A stretch of 64,000 nucleotides of DNA, from contig JADKAW010000058.1 of NCBI GenBank assembly GCA_016719055.1, positions 1-64,000 of the forward strand, written 5' to 3'. Below, one piece after another: positions 27,996-35,726 of the stretch. Positions within the stretch are counted from its first letter, which is position 1, and every line of letters starts with the position of its first letter. Below the pieces are notes generated by a model, which saw only the letters and a program-made list of their open reading frames with translations, had not been told where the DNA came from and ran no database searches. The position numbers and the translations under genes are program-made. This DNA comes from Candidatus Rhodoferax mariagerensis (GTDB lineage Bacteria; Pseudomonadota; Gammaproteobacteria; Burkholderiales; Burkholderiaceae_C).

Positions 27996-28541
27996 TCAGG
28001 GCAAGCCGATGTGGGCAAATCTGTTCACCGCCTCGATGGCCGCCAGCACTCGCGCAGTGCCCACACCATCAATCGTCACCACCGGCTGCACCTTGGTCAG
28101 TGCCTGCTCCAGCAGGCGCTGCACCGTTGCCTGGGCCTGGCACCCGTCACGCTGCATGCCGTCGGCCTGCCAGGGCAGGTCGGCAGCCAGCAGCAGCGTG
28201 AGGTCATAAGCTTGCTGTTCAGCCAGCGCCTGGGCATACAGCGAGCGGTCGGCAAAATAGTGTTCGCTGTAAACAGCTGTTTGCAACGCCGAGGTGTCGC
28301 AAAACACATAGCGGCCGCCCTGGCCGCGGCGCTGCGCTAGCACTTGGGCCTGCAACGCCAATTGCTCGCGCAGTATCAGCAGTTGTTCAAACTCCGTGGG
28401 CGTTCGGCCCCGTGCCTCACAAAAAAGACGCAAATACTCGGGCACCACCAAGCCACTGTAGTGCTCGGCCAGTGCCTGTGCCAGCGCGGTTTTTCCGGTG
28501 CATTCAGCACCAACCAGACAAATCAGCCGGGGCTTGCCCAT
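27996..28541 (-). CDS. NadR-like ATPase, putative ribosylnicotinamide kinase
   Basis: This 181-residue P-loop protein begins ICLVGAECTGKTALAQALAEHY (Walker A). It continues with VVPEYLRLFCEARGR and FCDTSALQTAVYSEHYF, the pattern of the AAA_28/NadR kinase domain, which phosphorylates nicotinamide riboside in NAD salvage. The start at ATG 28541 is directly before the first strand. The usual partner, a PnuC transporter, is not seen next to it, so the substrate is an inference from family. Confidence 0.75.
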   Translation of the reverse strand: MGKPRLICLVGAECTGKTALAQALAEHYSGLVVPEYLRLFCEARGRTPTEFEQLLILREQLALQAQVLAQRRGQGGRYVFCDTSALQTAVYSEHYFADRSLYAQALAEQQAYDLTLLLAADLPWQADGMQRDGCQAQATVQRLLEQALTKVQPVVTIDGVGTARVLAAIEAVNRFAHIGLP

Positions 28542-28613
28542 GGTTGGTTGAGGTCCAGCATCTGACCCGAGCAACCGACACGCACACGGGTGATCGCCGG
28601 CCCTGCGTTGGTT

Positions 28614-29816
28614 TTACTGCGTCAGCTCCAGGCGCGCCACGTGGCTCTCTTTGGCCGGCCAGGTGCGCCCACTGACCCGCTCAATGCGGTCGGTATGAAT
28701 TTCGGCCTCGATGGCGCGGTATTGCAGCCGGGTCAGCGTGACTTTGGCCGGCGGAGGCGACTGGCCATCAAAGGTTATATGGCGCACAGCGGTATCCAAG
28801 CGGCCGCTGTGGCGTTGCAGCTCGGTGATGGAAAACGCCGGCAAATCGGCATCGCTGATCCGGCTGGCCCGCAGGTGCACCAGCGCACTGCCGCGCAAAA
28901 ACGGGCTGCGGTAAATGTGCGTTACGGCATAACCCGGCGCGCGCACCACAAACTCATAGGCCGAACCCTGTTGCGCGGTAAACGGTCCCCAGCGGCCATC
29001 GGCACCGACCGCCTTCTGGTACACCGCTGCCCCCAGGCGCAGGCCGGTACCGCGCTGTACTTCAAACACCTCCACCACCGCCTTTGGCACGGGCAGGTTG
29101 TTGGCAAATTCGTTGTCTGGGCTGGCGCGGTCGCCCGATTGCACGCCCATGCCGGTCACCTGACCGTCCAGCACCAATTCATATTGCGGCCAGATCGTGG
29201 GGGATGGCGGCGCCTTGTCGGTGATCAGGCGGTAACTGGCCTCAAAGTCAGCCGTGGTAAAGGCGCCATCGCGCTGGTCGGCACGGGCAATCACCAGGGT
29301 CTTGACTCCTTTAAGTGCTTTGCTCTCAAAGTCGACCAGGGTCAGCTTGTTGTTTTTGCCGGTCCACGGCGCATCGACACCCGCCAGCACCGCATGGCTG
29401 ACAGTCTGGTCGCCGCCCGCATTCAATATGTAATTGCGAATCGCCAGCGCACCTCGGCCCTGGCCCACCAGCATCACCTGCTTGGCGTCGGTTTGGGTCA
29501 GCACCTTGTCGACGGCGTCGCGCAGAAAAGTCAACAACTCGGCGTCCGAGCTGCGCCCGGGCTGCTCTTTGCCATCGACCTCGCGCGCCAGCGGGTAGGG
29601 CTGCTGCAGCGCAAACAGCCTGGCGCGCGACCAGCCATTGGACTCAAAACGCCAGACCATGTCTTGCCAATAGGCCGCCGAGGCCCCCTCGCCATGCACA
29701 AACACCACAGGCGGCAGCACCGCCTGCACTTTGGGCTGGTAGGCGCAGCCGCTGACCACTATCAATAAAAGAGCTGTCAACGCATACGATATAAGGGCTA
29801 CAAGGCGTTTAAGCAT
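28614..29816 (-). CDS. Alpha/beta-hydrolase-like lipoprotein lacking the usual serine
   Basis: This 400-residue protein has a lipoprotein signal ending in VVSGC and an alpha/beta-hydrolase core (VVFVHGEGASAAYWQDM, then VMLVGQGRGALAIRNYI). In related proteins the nucleophile elbow reads G-x-S-x-G; here it is GQGRG, so the serine is missing. The second half (YQKAVGADGRWGPFTAQQGSAYEF) is a beta-rich domain. The N-terminal 20 codons are encoded by a copy of the dispersed 55-bp element, which supplies the hydrophobic signal helix. The protein is probably anchored in the outer membrane. Whether it is active is doubtful. Confidence 0.75.
   Translation of the reverse strand: MLKRLVALISYALTALLLIVVSGCAYQPKVQAVLPPVVFVHGEGASAAYWQDMVWRFESNGWSRARLFALQQPYPLAREVDGKEQPGRSSDAELLTFLRDAVDKVLTQTDAKQVMLVGQGRGALAIRNYILNAGGDQTVSHAVLAGVDAPWTGKNNKLTLVDFESKALKGVKTLVIARADQRDGAFTTADFEASYRLITDKAPPSPTIWPQYELVLDGQVTGMGVQSGDRASPDNEFANNLPVPKAVVEVFEVQRGTGLRLGAAVYQKAVGADGRWGPFTAQQGSAYEFVVRAPGYAVTHIYRSPFLRGSALVHLRASRISDADLPAFSITELQRHSGRLDTAVRHITFDGQSPPPAKVTLTRLQYRAIEAEIHTDRIERVSGRTWPAKESHVARLELTQ
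29757..29814 (+). repeat. Dispersed 55-bp element forming a lipoprotein signal peptide
   Basis: On the plus strand it reads AATAAAAGAGCTGTCAACGC, then GATATAAGGGCTACAAGGCG. On the minus strand the same bases encode the first part of the hydrolase-like lipoprotein, RLVALISYALTALLLI. Confidence 0.6.
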
Positions 29817-29870
29817 ATAAATTCCAACAAAAAAGTCACAACATGCAACAGATCAGCAACACCAGTTCCA

Positions 29871-31202
29871 TCAGGCCTTGGCGGGCACCAGCACCGTCAG
29901 ACCGCCCAGATAGGGCTGCAAGGCTTCGGGCACGGTCACCGAGCCATCGGCGTTCTGGTAATTTTCCAGCACCGCCACCAGCGTGCGGCCCACCGCCAGA
30001 CCCGAGCCGTTGAGCGTGTGCACCAGCTCATTTTTGCCCTGGGCGTTTTTAAAACGCGCTTGCAGCCGGCGGGCCTGAAAGGCTTCGCAGTTGCTCACCG
30101 AGCTGATCTCGCGGTAGGTGTTCTGCGCCGGCAACCACACTTCCAGGTCGTAGGTCTTACTGGCGCCAAAACCCATGTCGCCGGTGCACAGGCTCATCAC
30201 GCGGTAGGGCAGGCCCAGCTTTTGCAAAATGGCTTCAGCGTGGCCGGTCATGACTTCGAGCGCCTCGTAGCTTTTGTCGGGGTGCACGATCTGCACCATC
30301 TCGACCTTGTCAAACTGGTGCTGGCGGATCAGGCCCCGGGTGTCGCGCCCGGCGCTGCCGGCTTCAGACCGGAAGCACGGGGTGTGGCCAGTCAGCAACA
30401 TCGGCAAGTCGGCCTCGGCCAGCACCACGTCGCGGACAAAGTTGGTCAGCGGCACTTCGGCCGTCGGAATCAAGTACAGCGCGGTGTTGTCGGGCTGCTC
30501 TTCGCCCTCTTGCCCGCCTTTTTTGGCGGCAAACAGATCGCCTTCAAACTTGGGCAACTGACCGGTGCCGCGCAGGGTTTCGCCATTGACGATGTAGGGC
30601 GTGTAACACTCGGTGTAGCCGTGTTCCTGGGTTTGCACGTCCAGCATGAACTGCGTCAAGGCACGGTGCAGACGCGCCACCGGCCCTTTCATCACGGTAA
30701 AGCGCGCGCCAGTCAGCTTGACGCCCATCTCAAAGTCCAGCCCCAGCGGCGTGCCCACATCCACATGGTCCTTGATGTCAAAGTCAAAAGCCCGGGGCTG
30801 CCCCCAACTGCGCACCACCACATTGGCATGTTCGTCGGCCCCCACCGGCACACTCTCATGCGGCAAGTTGGGCACGGCCAGCAGCAGGGTTTGCAACTCG
30901 GCCTGGATCTGGTCAAGCCGCTTGGCCGACGCCTCCAGCTCGTCCTTGATGCCCGCCACCTGCGCCATCACCGCATCCACTTCAGCGGCGCCTGCCGGGC
31001 CTTTGGCCTTGAGCTGGCCAATCTGTTTGCTCGATGTATTGCGCTGCGCTTGCAGCGCTTCGGTGCGCATCTGGATGGTTTTGCGCTCGGACTCCAGCGC
31101 GCTGAAGGCTTCGACGTTCAAAAAGACTTGCGGGCTTTTTCGGGTTTCCAGGCGGGCGATGGCACTGTTGAGGTCTTTGCGCAGCAGGGTAATGTCTAGC
31201 AT
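29871..31202 (-). CDS. serS: Seryl-tRNA synthetase
   Basis: SerRS charges tRNA-Ser. The 443-residue protein has the N-terminal coiled-coil arm (residues about 1-110, MLDITLLRKDLNSAIARLETR). The class II core follows, with motif 2 (TPCFRSEAGSAGRDTRGLIRQHQF) and motif 3 (LNGSGLAVGRTLVAVLENYQ). TGATGFGASKTYDLEVW-like sequence (DMGFGASKTYDLEVWLPAQ) and SSVSNCEAFQARR are the usual SerRS signatures. Length is normal. It lies in a minus-strand housekeeping block with ispH and fkpB. Confidence 0.97.
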   Translation of the reverse strand: MLDITLLRKDLNSAIARLETRKSPQVFLNVEAFSALESERKTIQMRTEALQAQRNTSSKQIGQLKAKGPAGAAEVDAVMAQVAGIKDELEASAKRLDQIQAELQTLLLAVPNLPHESVPVGADEHANVVVRSWGQPRAFDFDIKDHVDVGTPLGLDFEMGVKLTGARFTVMKGPVARLHRALTQFMLDVQTQEHGYTECYTPYIVNGETLRGTGQLPKFEGDLFAAKKGGQEGEEQPDNTALYLIPTAEVPLTNFVRDVVLAEADLPMLLTGHTPCFRSEAGSAGRDTRGLIRQHQFDKVEMVQIVHPDKSYEALEVMTGHAEAILQKLGLPYRVMSLCTGDMGFGASKTYDLEVWLPAQNTYREISSVSNCEAFQARRLQARFKNAQGKNELVHTLNGSGLAVGRTLVAVLENYQNADGSVTVPEALQPYLGGLTVLVPAKA

Positions 31203-31213
31203 GGTGAATGGAT

Positions 31214-31283
31214 ATAAAAATGGGCTCTAGCCCTTGTCATCTAAGCGGCAGCAGCTATGTTTTAAATAGCTTTTGAAATTGTT
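31214..31283 (-). repeat. Dispersed 55-bp element between ispH and serS
   Basis: On the minus strand the copy reads ACATAGCTGCTGCCGC, then GACAAGGGCTAGAGCCC. It is one of the best-preserved copies and fills the gap between the two genes. Confidence 0.65.
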
Positions 31284-31310
31284 CTAACAGCGGAGCAGGT
31301 CGCGGATTAA

Positions 31311-32339
31311 TCAGGAAGACGTTGCACCAGAGGGCGTATTGTCCATGCGCAGGCCTGTGGGCAGCGGAAACTTGACGGTCTCGGGCAGGCCCGCCATGGA
31401 CTGCACCGACACAGCGCCCAGTGCCTTGATGCGCGCGATCACCTGCGTCACCAAAATCTCGGGTGCCGAGGCACCCGCCGTCAGGCCTACCCGGCTACAG
31501 CCGTCAAACCACTTCGGCTGCAAGTCATCGGCGCTGTCCACCATGTAGCCTGGCGTGCCCAGTTTGCGCGCCAGCTCGGCCAGCCGGTTGCTGTTGGAGC
31601 TGGTCGGGCTGCCCACGACGATCACCACATCGACTTGCCGGCTCATCAGCTTGACAGCGTCCTGGCGGTTTTGCGTGGCGTAACAAATGTCTTGCTGCTT
31701 GGGCTCACGCACCTTGGGAAAACGCGCTTTGATGGCTGCGGCAATCAAGGCCGCGTCATCCACACTGAGCGTGGTTTGTGTCACCACCGCCAGTTTGTCG
31801 GTCTGACCTGGCTGGATGCGGGCCACGTCGGCCACCTCTTCGACCAGATGAATGCCGCCGTCAAGCTGGCCCATGGTGCCTTCCACCTCGGGGTGCCCCT
31901 TGTGGCCGATCATGATGAACTCAAAGCCCTCTCTGGCCAGTTTGGCCACCTCCACATGCACCTTGGCCACCAGCGGGCAGGTGGCGTCAAAAATCTGAAA
32001 CCCCCGATCAATCGCTTCCTGCTGCACGGCACGGCTCACGCCATGGGCAGAAAAAACCAGTGTAGCCCCCGCTGGTACTGCGTCGAGCGCTTCAATAAAT
32101 AGAGCGCCCTTGGCTTTCAGGTCATTGACCACATAGGTGTTGTGCACAATCTCATGGCGCACGTAGATTGGTGCGCCAAACTTGGCCAGTGCTTTTTCCA
32201 CAATCTCGATGGCCCGATCCACCCCAGCGCAAAAGCCGCGTGGCTCTGCCAGGAGAATAGCCCCCACGCTTGCCACTTCGTGTGCTGCGCTGCCCCCCGA
32301 GGGGGCCTTCGCAGCTTGGGGCGGCCCGGCGCTGCTCAT
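31311..32339 (-). CDS. ispH: 4-hydroxy-3-methylbut-2-enyl diphosphate reductase IspH
   Basis: IspH is the last enzyme of the MEP isoprenoid pathway and a 4Fe-4S protein. The cluster cysteines lie in EPRGFCAGVDRA, in IFDATCPLVAKVH and in DGCSRVGLTAGASAP. The catalytic segment YVRHEIVHN is present, as is VVGSPTSSNSNRL. Here the core begins about 30 residues after the first start. The extra N-terminus (MSSAGPPQAAKAPSGG...) is encoded by a GC-rich repeat that has replaced the normal 5' end. ATG 32339 is chosen, with GTG 32357 as the alternative. It follows fkpB, its usual partner. Confidence 0.92.
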   Translation of the reverse strand: MSSAGPPQAAKAPSGGSAAHEVASVGAILLAEPRGFCAGVDRAIEIVEKALAKFGAPIYVRHEIVHNTYVVNDLKAKGALFIEALDAVPAGATLVFSAHGVSRAVQQEAIDRGFQIFDATCPLVAKVHVEVAKLAREGFEFIMIGHKGHPEVEGTMGQLDGGIHLVEEVADVARIQPGQTDKLAVVTQTTLSVDDAALIAAAIKARFPKVREPKQQDICYATQNRQDAVKLMSRQVDVVIVVGSPTSSNSNRLAELARKLGTPGYMVDSADDLQPKWFDGCSRVGLTAGASAPEILVTQVIARIKALGAVSVQSMAGLPETVKFPLPTGLRMDNTPSGATSS

Positions 32340-32445
32340 CGCCCCCACGCTTTCCACTTCGTGTGCGCGCGCCGGGGGGCCCTCGCGGGCCGGGGCGGGG
32401 GGGCGCCGTCGCCCCCCCGCGGGGGGTGGGGCGCGCTGCTGTTCA
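32255..32445. repeat. Tandem GC-rich element at the start of ispH
   Basis: Two related units, CCCCCACGCTTGCCACTTCGTGTG and CCCCCACGCTTTCCACTTCGTGTG in abbreviated form (starting near 32260 and 32342), are each followed by a C-run/G-run hairpin (CCCCCCGAGGGGGCC and a longer one). They separate fkpB from the IspH core and are translated as an odd N-terminus of IspH. Confidence 0.6.
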
Positions 32446-32907
32446 TAACACCCCGATCAGCTGCACCTCAAACGTCACTGGCTGGCCCGCCAGCGGGTGG
32501 TTGAAGTCAAATAACACAGCCTCACCTTTGGCATCCGACCTGAAGTCGACGATGCTGCCGGCAAACTGGCCCTTGCCATCGGGTGTGGGAAACTGCAACA
32601 CATCACCCACAGCATAGTTTTCATTGGGTGCGCCCATGTCAGTTAACTCCTGGCGCGCCATCCACTGCTGCATGTCGGCGCTGCGTGGGCCAAAAGCCGC
32701 GCCAGCGGGTAGCTCAAAGGTGGTGCGGCTGCCCTCGGGCAGGTTCAGCAAATAAGCCTCAAGCGCACCCGAGAGCTGGCCGGTACCCAGCGTCAGCGTG
32801 GCAGGCGTGCCGCCAAAGGTGTTGATCACATCACCCTTGGGGCCGCTCAGGCGGTAGTGCAGGGTTAGAAAAGAGCCGGGTTGAACGGTGGCGATAGAGC
32901 TGGTCAT
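32443..32907 (-). CDS. fkpB: FKBP-type peptidyl-prolyl isomerase (FkpB/SlpA type)
   Basis: This 154-residue protein is of the SlpA/FkpB subfamily (FLTLHYRLSGPKGDVINTFGG, LGTGQLSGALEAYLLNLPEGS, FNHPLAGQPVTFEVQLIGVL), with the inserted chaperone flap. It helps fold proteins in the cytoplasm. The start at ATG 32907 fits the family; an open extension to 33048 does not. It precedes ispH in the same direction, the usual pairing, but the gap is filled by a GC-rich repeat. Confidence 0.88.
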   Translation of the reverse strand: MTSSIATVQPGSFLTLHYRLSGPKGDVINTFGGTPATLTLGTGQLSGALEAYLLNLPEGSRTTFELPAGAAFGPRSADMQQWMARQELTDMGAPNENYAVGDVLQFPTPDGKGQFAGSIVDFRSDAKGEAVLFDFNHPLAGQPVTFEVQLIGVL

Positions 32908-33094
32908 TCGGTTAAGTCTCAAAAAAATAGGGTTGTGATACAAGCCGATGGTGCCATGGTGGACGACACCGCAACAAAGCCCCACTGGTTTGGCTTGCCA
33001 CGCCTGCGCATAAACTGCCCGCATTGTAAAAGCCCGCCCCAAACCCACATTTGTTCCACATTTGTCCTACGTTCACCCTAGCGACCTTGCCCCT

Positions 33095-33796
33095 ATGCCA
33101 CTCAAAGACCTGCCCCCCGATGCCCGCCCGCGCGAAAAAATGCTGGCGCTGGGCCCGGGTGCGCTCAGCGACGTAGAACTGCTGGCGCTGCTGCTGCGCA
33201 CCGGCATCAAGGGCAAGGGCGTGCTGCAAATGGCCGATGAGTTGCTGCGGCTCAAGCCAAAGCTGGACGCGGCGGCTGGTTTTGATGGCATTGCCGGGTT
33301 GCTCAACGCCACCACAGAGGACCTGAAACGGGTCAAGGGACTGGGCCCGGCCAAACGCTGTGAACTGGTGGCTGTGCTGGAACTGGCCCGGCGCGCCATG
33401 CGCCAGCGCCTGGTTGAGCGCACCGTGTTTGACACCCCCGAGGCGGTAAAAAACTACCTGCAGCTGCAGCTGGCAGCGCGCAGCCACGAGGTGTTTGCGG
33501 TGCTGTTTCTGGACGTGCAAAACCGCCTGATTGCGCTTGAAGAAATGTTTCATGGCACCCTTACCCAAACCAGCGTGTACCCGCGCGAGGTGGTGTTGCG
33601 TGCCTTGCACCACCAGGCCAGCGCGGTGGTGCTGTCGCACAACCACCCCAGCGGCTCGGTGCAGCCGTCACGCGCCGACGAGATGCTGACGCAAACGCTG
33701 AGAACCACACTGGCGCTGATTGATGTGCGAGTGCTGGACCACATCGTCGTGGCACCCGGTGAGGCCCTGAGTATGGCCGAGCGAGGGCTGCTGTGA
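33095..33796 (+). CDS. radC: RadC/YeeS family JAMM protein
   Basis: This 233-residue protein has the N-terminal helix-hairpin-helix region (GLGPAKRCELVAVLELARRA). A C-terminal JAB1/MPN-type metal site follows (E in FHGTL region, HNHPSG, then S-x-x-D in SRADEMLT). The family was once linked to DNA repair, but its biochemical role is unsettled. The start at ATG 33095 gives the usual MPLKDLPPDARPREK. It overlaps the Smr gene by four bases. Confidence 0.92.
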   Translation: MPLKDLPPDARPREKMLALGPGALSDVELLALLLRTGIKGKGVLQMADELLRLKPKLDAAAGFDGIAGLLNATTEDLKRVKGLGPAKRCELVAVLELARRAMRQRLVERTVFDTPEAVKNYLQLQLAARSHEVFAVLFLDVQNRLIALEEMFHGTLTQTSVYPREVVLRALHHQASAVVLSHNHPSGSVQPSRADEMLTQTLRTTLALIDVRVLDHIVVAPGEALSMAERGLL

Positions 33797-34500
33797 AAAC
33801 CAAACGCGTTCAGATCACGGTTGCGCCGGTCGCCACAGCGGCCAACAAGCGTGCACCGGTGAAGGTGAAGGCGCTCAACGACCTGAAAATTGTCAAGCGG
33901 GCGATTGCCGAGCAGGCCCGCCAGCAGGCGCAGCAAATCTCGGCCAAAACCCGGTCCGTCAAGCAGGCAGCCACCGACCGCGATCTGTTCATCAAGGCAG
34001 CTGGAGCAGTGCAGCCCATACCCGACAAGCGCCTGGTGCTGCATAAAAAAGAGCAAACGATGCCACTGGCGATGCAGTACCAGCGCGATGAAAAAGCCGT
34101 GCTCAAAGAAGCCATTAGCGACGAATTTGACGTGGCCACGCTGCTCGACACCGATGAACACCTGAGTTTTCGCCGCCCCGGCATTGGCACCGATGTCACT
34201 CGCAAGCTGCGCCGGGGCGACTGGAGCATCCAGCGTCAGATCGACCTGCACGGGCTGCGCCGTGACGATGCGCGCGAAGCCCTTAGTCACTTTATCCGCG
34301 AGGCGCACAAACACGGCATTCGCTGCGTGCGGGTGGTGCACGGCAAGGGGCTGGGCTCACCCGGCAAGGCGCCGGTGCTGAAAAGCCGGGTGCACGGCTG
34401 GCTGGTGCAAAAAAACGAGGTGTTGGCCTTTGTCCAGGCCAAACCAGCCGACGGTGGTGCCGGCGCGCTGGTAGTGCTGCTGATGGCCTCGCGCGCTTAA
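33793..34500 (+). CDS. Smr-domain protein
   Basis: This 235-residue protein has a C-terminal Smr domain at about residues 150-232, with the signatures IDLHGLRRDDAREAL and VRVVHGKGLGSPGKAPVLK. Smr domains are DNA or RNA nickases, or ribosome-rescue nucleases in some bacteria. The N-terminal half is basic and Lys/Gln-rich without a clear fold, a common layout in betaproteobacteria. The start overlaps the radC stop. Confidence 0.88.
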   Translation: MKTKRVQITVAPVATAANKRAPVKVKALNDLKIVKRAIAEQARQQAQQISAKTRSVKQAATDRDLFIKAAGAVQPIPDKRLVLHKKEQTMPLAMQYQRDEKAVLKEAISDEFDVATLLDTDEHLSFRRPGIGTDVTRKLRRGDWSIQRQIDLHGLRRDDAREALSHFIREAHKHGIRCVRVVHGKGLGSPGKAPVLKSRVHGWLVQKNEVLAFVQAKPADGGAGALVVLLMASRA

Positions 34501-34520
34501 GCCCCTTGCCCCGGCGCACT

Positions 34521-35693
34521 ATGGCTGACACACACGCTCCCTCCATGCCTCCAGAAAGTAAACCGGTCAGCCTGACCGCGCTGATGGCGGGTGGCCCGCG
34601 CCAGGTGCCGCTGACCAGCGCCATGGTGCTCATCAACCTGGCGGTGTTCGCGCTGATGCTGATGGCTGGCTCGGGGCTGTGGCACAGCGCCAGTGGCGTG
34701 CCGCTGGCCTGGGGTGCCAGCTTTGGCCCAGCCACCCAGGACGGCCAGTGGTGGCGCTTGCTAACAGCCATGTTTGTGCACTTTGGCCTGGTACATCTGG
34801 TGCTGAACATGTGGGCGCTGTGGGACGTGGGGCGATTGGTGGAGCGCCTGCTGGGTCCGCTGCGTTTTGCGCTGCTTTACGCTGGTTCCGGCCTGATTGG
34901 CAATTTGCTGTCGCTGGTGGTGCAAGGCAACCAGGCTGTATCAGGCGGGGCGTCCGGCGCTATTTTTGGTTTGTATGGAGCCATGCTGGTGAGCCTGTGG
35001 CGCGAACGTGCGCAGGTGGAGCGCCGCGAATTCCGCTGGGTATTTGGCGTGGCGGTGGTGTTTGCCCTGCTGACGCTGGGCATGGGCTGGCTGGCCAGCG
35101 GCATTGACAACGCCGCCCACCTGGGTGGGTTGATTTCGGGCGCTTGCCTGAGCAGCCTGCTGCCACGGCGCTGGAGCCCGCGCAGCCCGGCACTGCAGCG
35201 CGAACGCGGGCTGGCCGCGCTGGCGCTGGTGCTTGGCATTGCTGCGCTGGTCACGCACATTCCCGAGCCGACCTACCTGATGGGCGACGAGCTACGGGCG
35301 CGCGCCGCGATCCGGCAGTTTTTAACCGACGACCAGCGCGTCAGTCAGCGTTGGAACCAGCTGCTGGCCGCACGCCCGGCCACGCTCGGCGGCGGCAACC
35401 TGTCGTTTGATGAACTGGCCGGACACATTGAAGACAACGTCACGGCGGTGTATGACAACAGTTTTGAGCAGCTCACCGCGGCTAACCCGGGTGCCGGTGC
35501 ACCATCGGCCAAAACGCTTGAAGATCTGCAAAACTACGCTGCCTTGCGTGCCGACGCATCACGCGCGCTGGCTGACGGGCTGCGGCACAAAGATCAGGAA
35601 AAAATCAGGCAAGCGCTGGACAAGGCACGTCAAGCCCGCTCAGCGTCATCGCAGCCGCCAGCGTCTGCCGCCACCAGCGGGCGCCGACCCTGA
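34521..35693 (+). CDS. Rhomboid-family intramembrane serine protease
   Basis: This 390-residue protein has six or more membrane helices. The catalytic serine is in VSGGASGAIFGLYG and the histidine in NAAHLGGLISG. The upstream WWRLLTAMFVHFGLVHLVLNMWAL segment carries the conserved H-x-x-x-N. A cytoplasmic or periplasmic helical tail of about 150 residues follows the membrane domain. The substrate is unknown. It follows the Smr gene by 20 bp. Confidence 0.88.
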   Translation: MADTHAPSMPPESKPVSLTALMAGGPRQVPLTSAMVLINLAVFALMLMAGSGLWHSASGVPLAWGASFGPATQDGQWWRLLTAMFVHFGLVHLVLNMWALWDVGRLVERLLGPLRFALLYAGSGLIGNLLSLVVQGNQAVSGGASGAIFGLYGAMLVSLWRERAQVERREFRWVFGVAVVFALLTLGMGWLASGIDNAAHLGGLISGACLSSLLPRRWSPRSPALQRERGLAALALVLGIAALVTHIPEPTYLMGDELRARAAIRQFLTDDQRVSQRWNQLLAARPATLGGGNLSFDELAGHIEDNVTAVYDNSFEQLTAANPGAGAPSAKTLEDLQNYAALRADASRALADGLRHKDQEKIRQALDKARQARSASSQPPASAATSGRRP

Positions 35694-35726
35694 AGGCATC
35701 AAAGTTGGCCGGGCCATCGGCAGACG

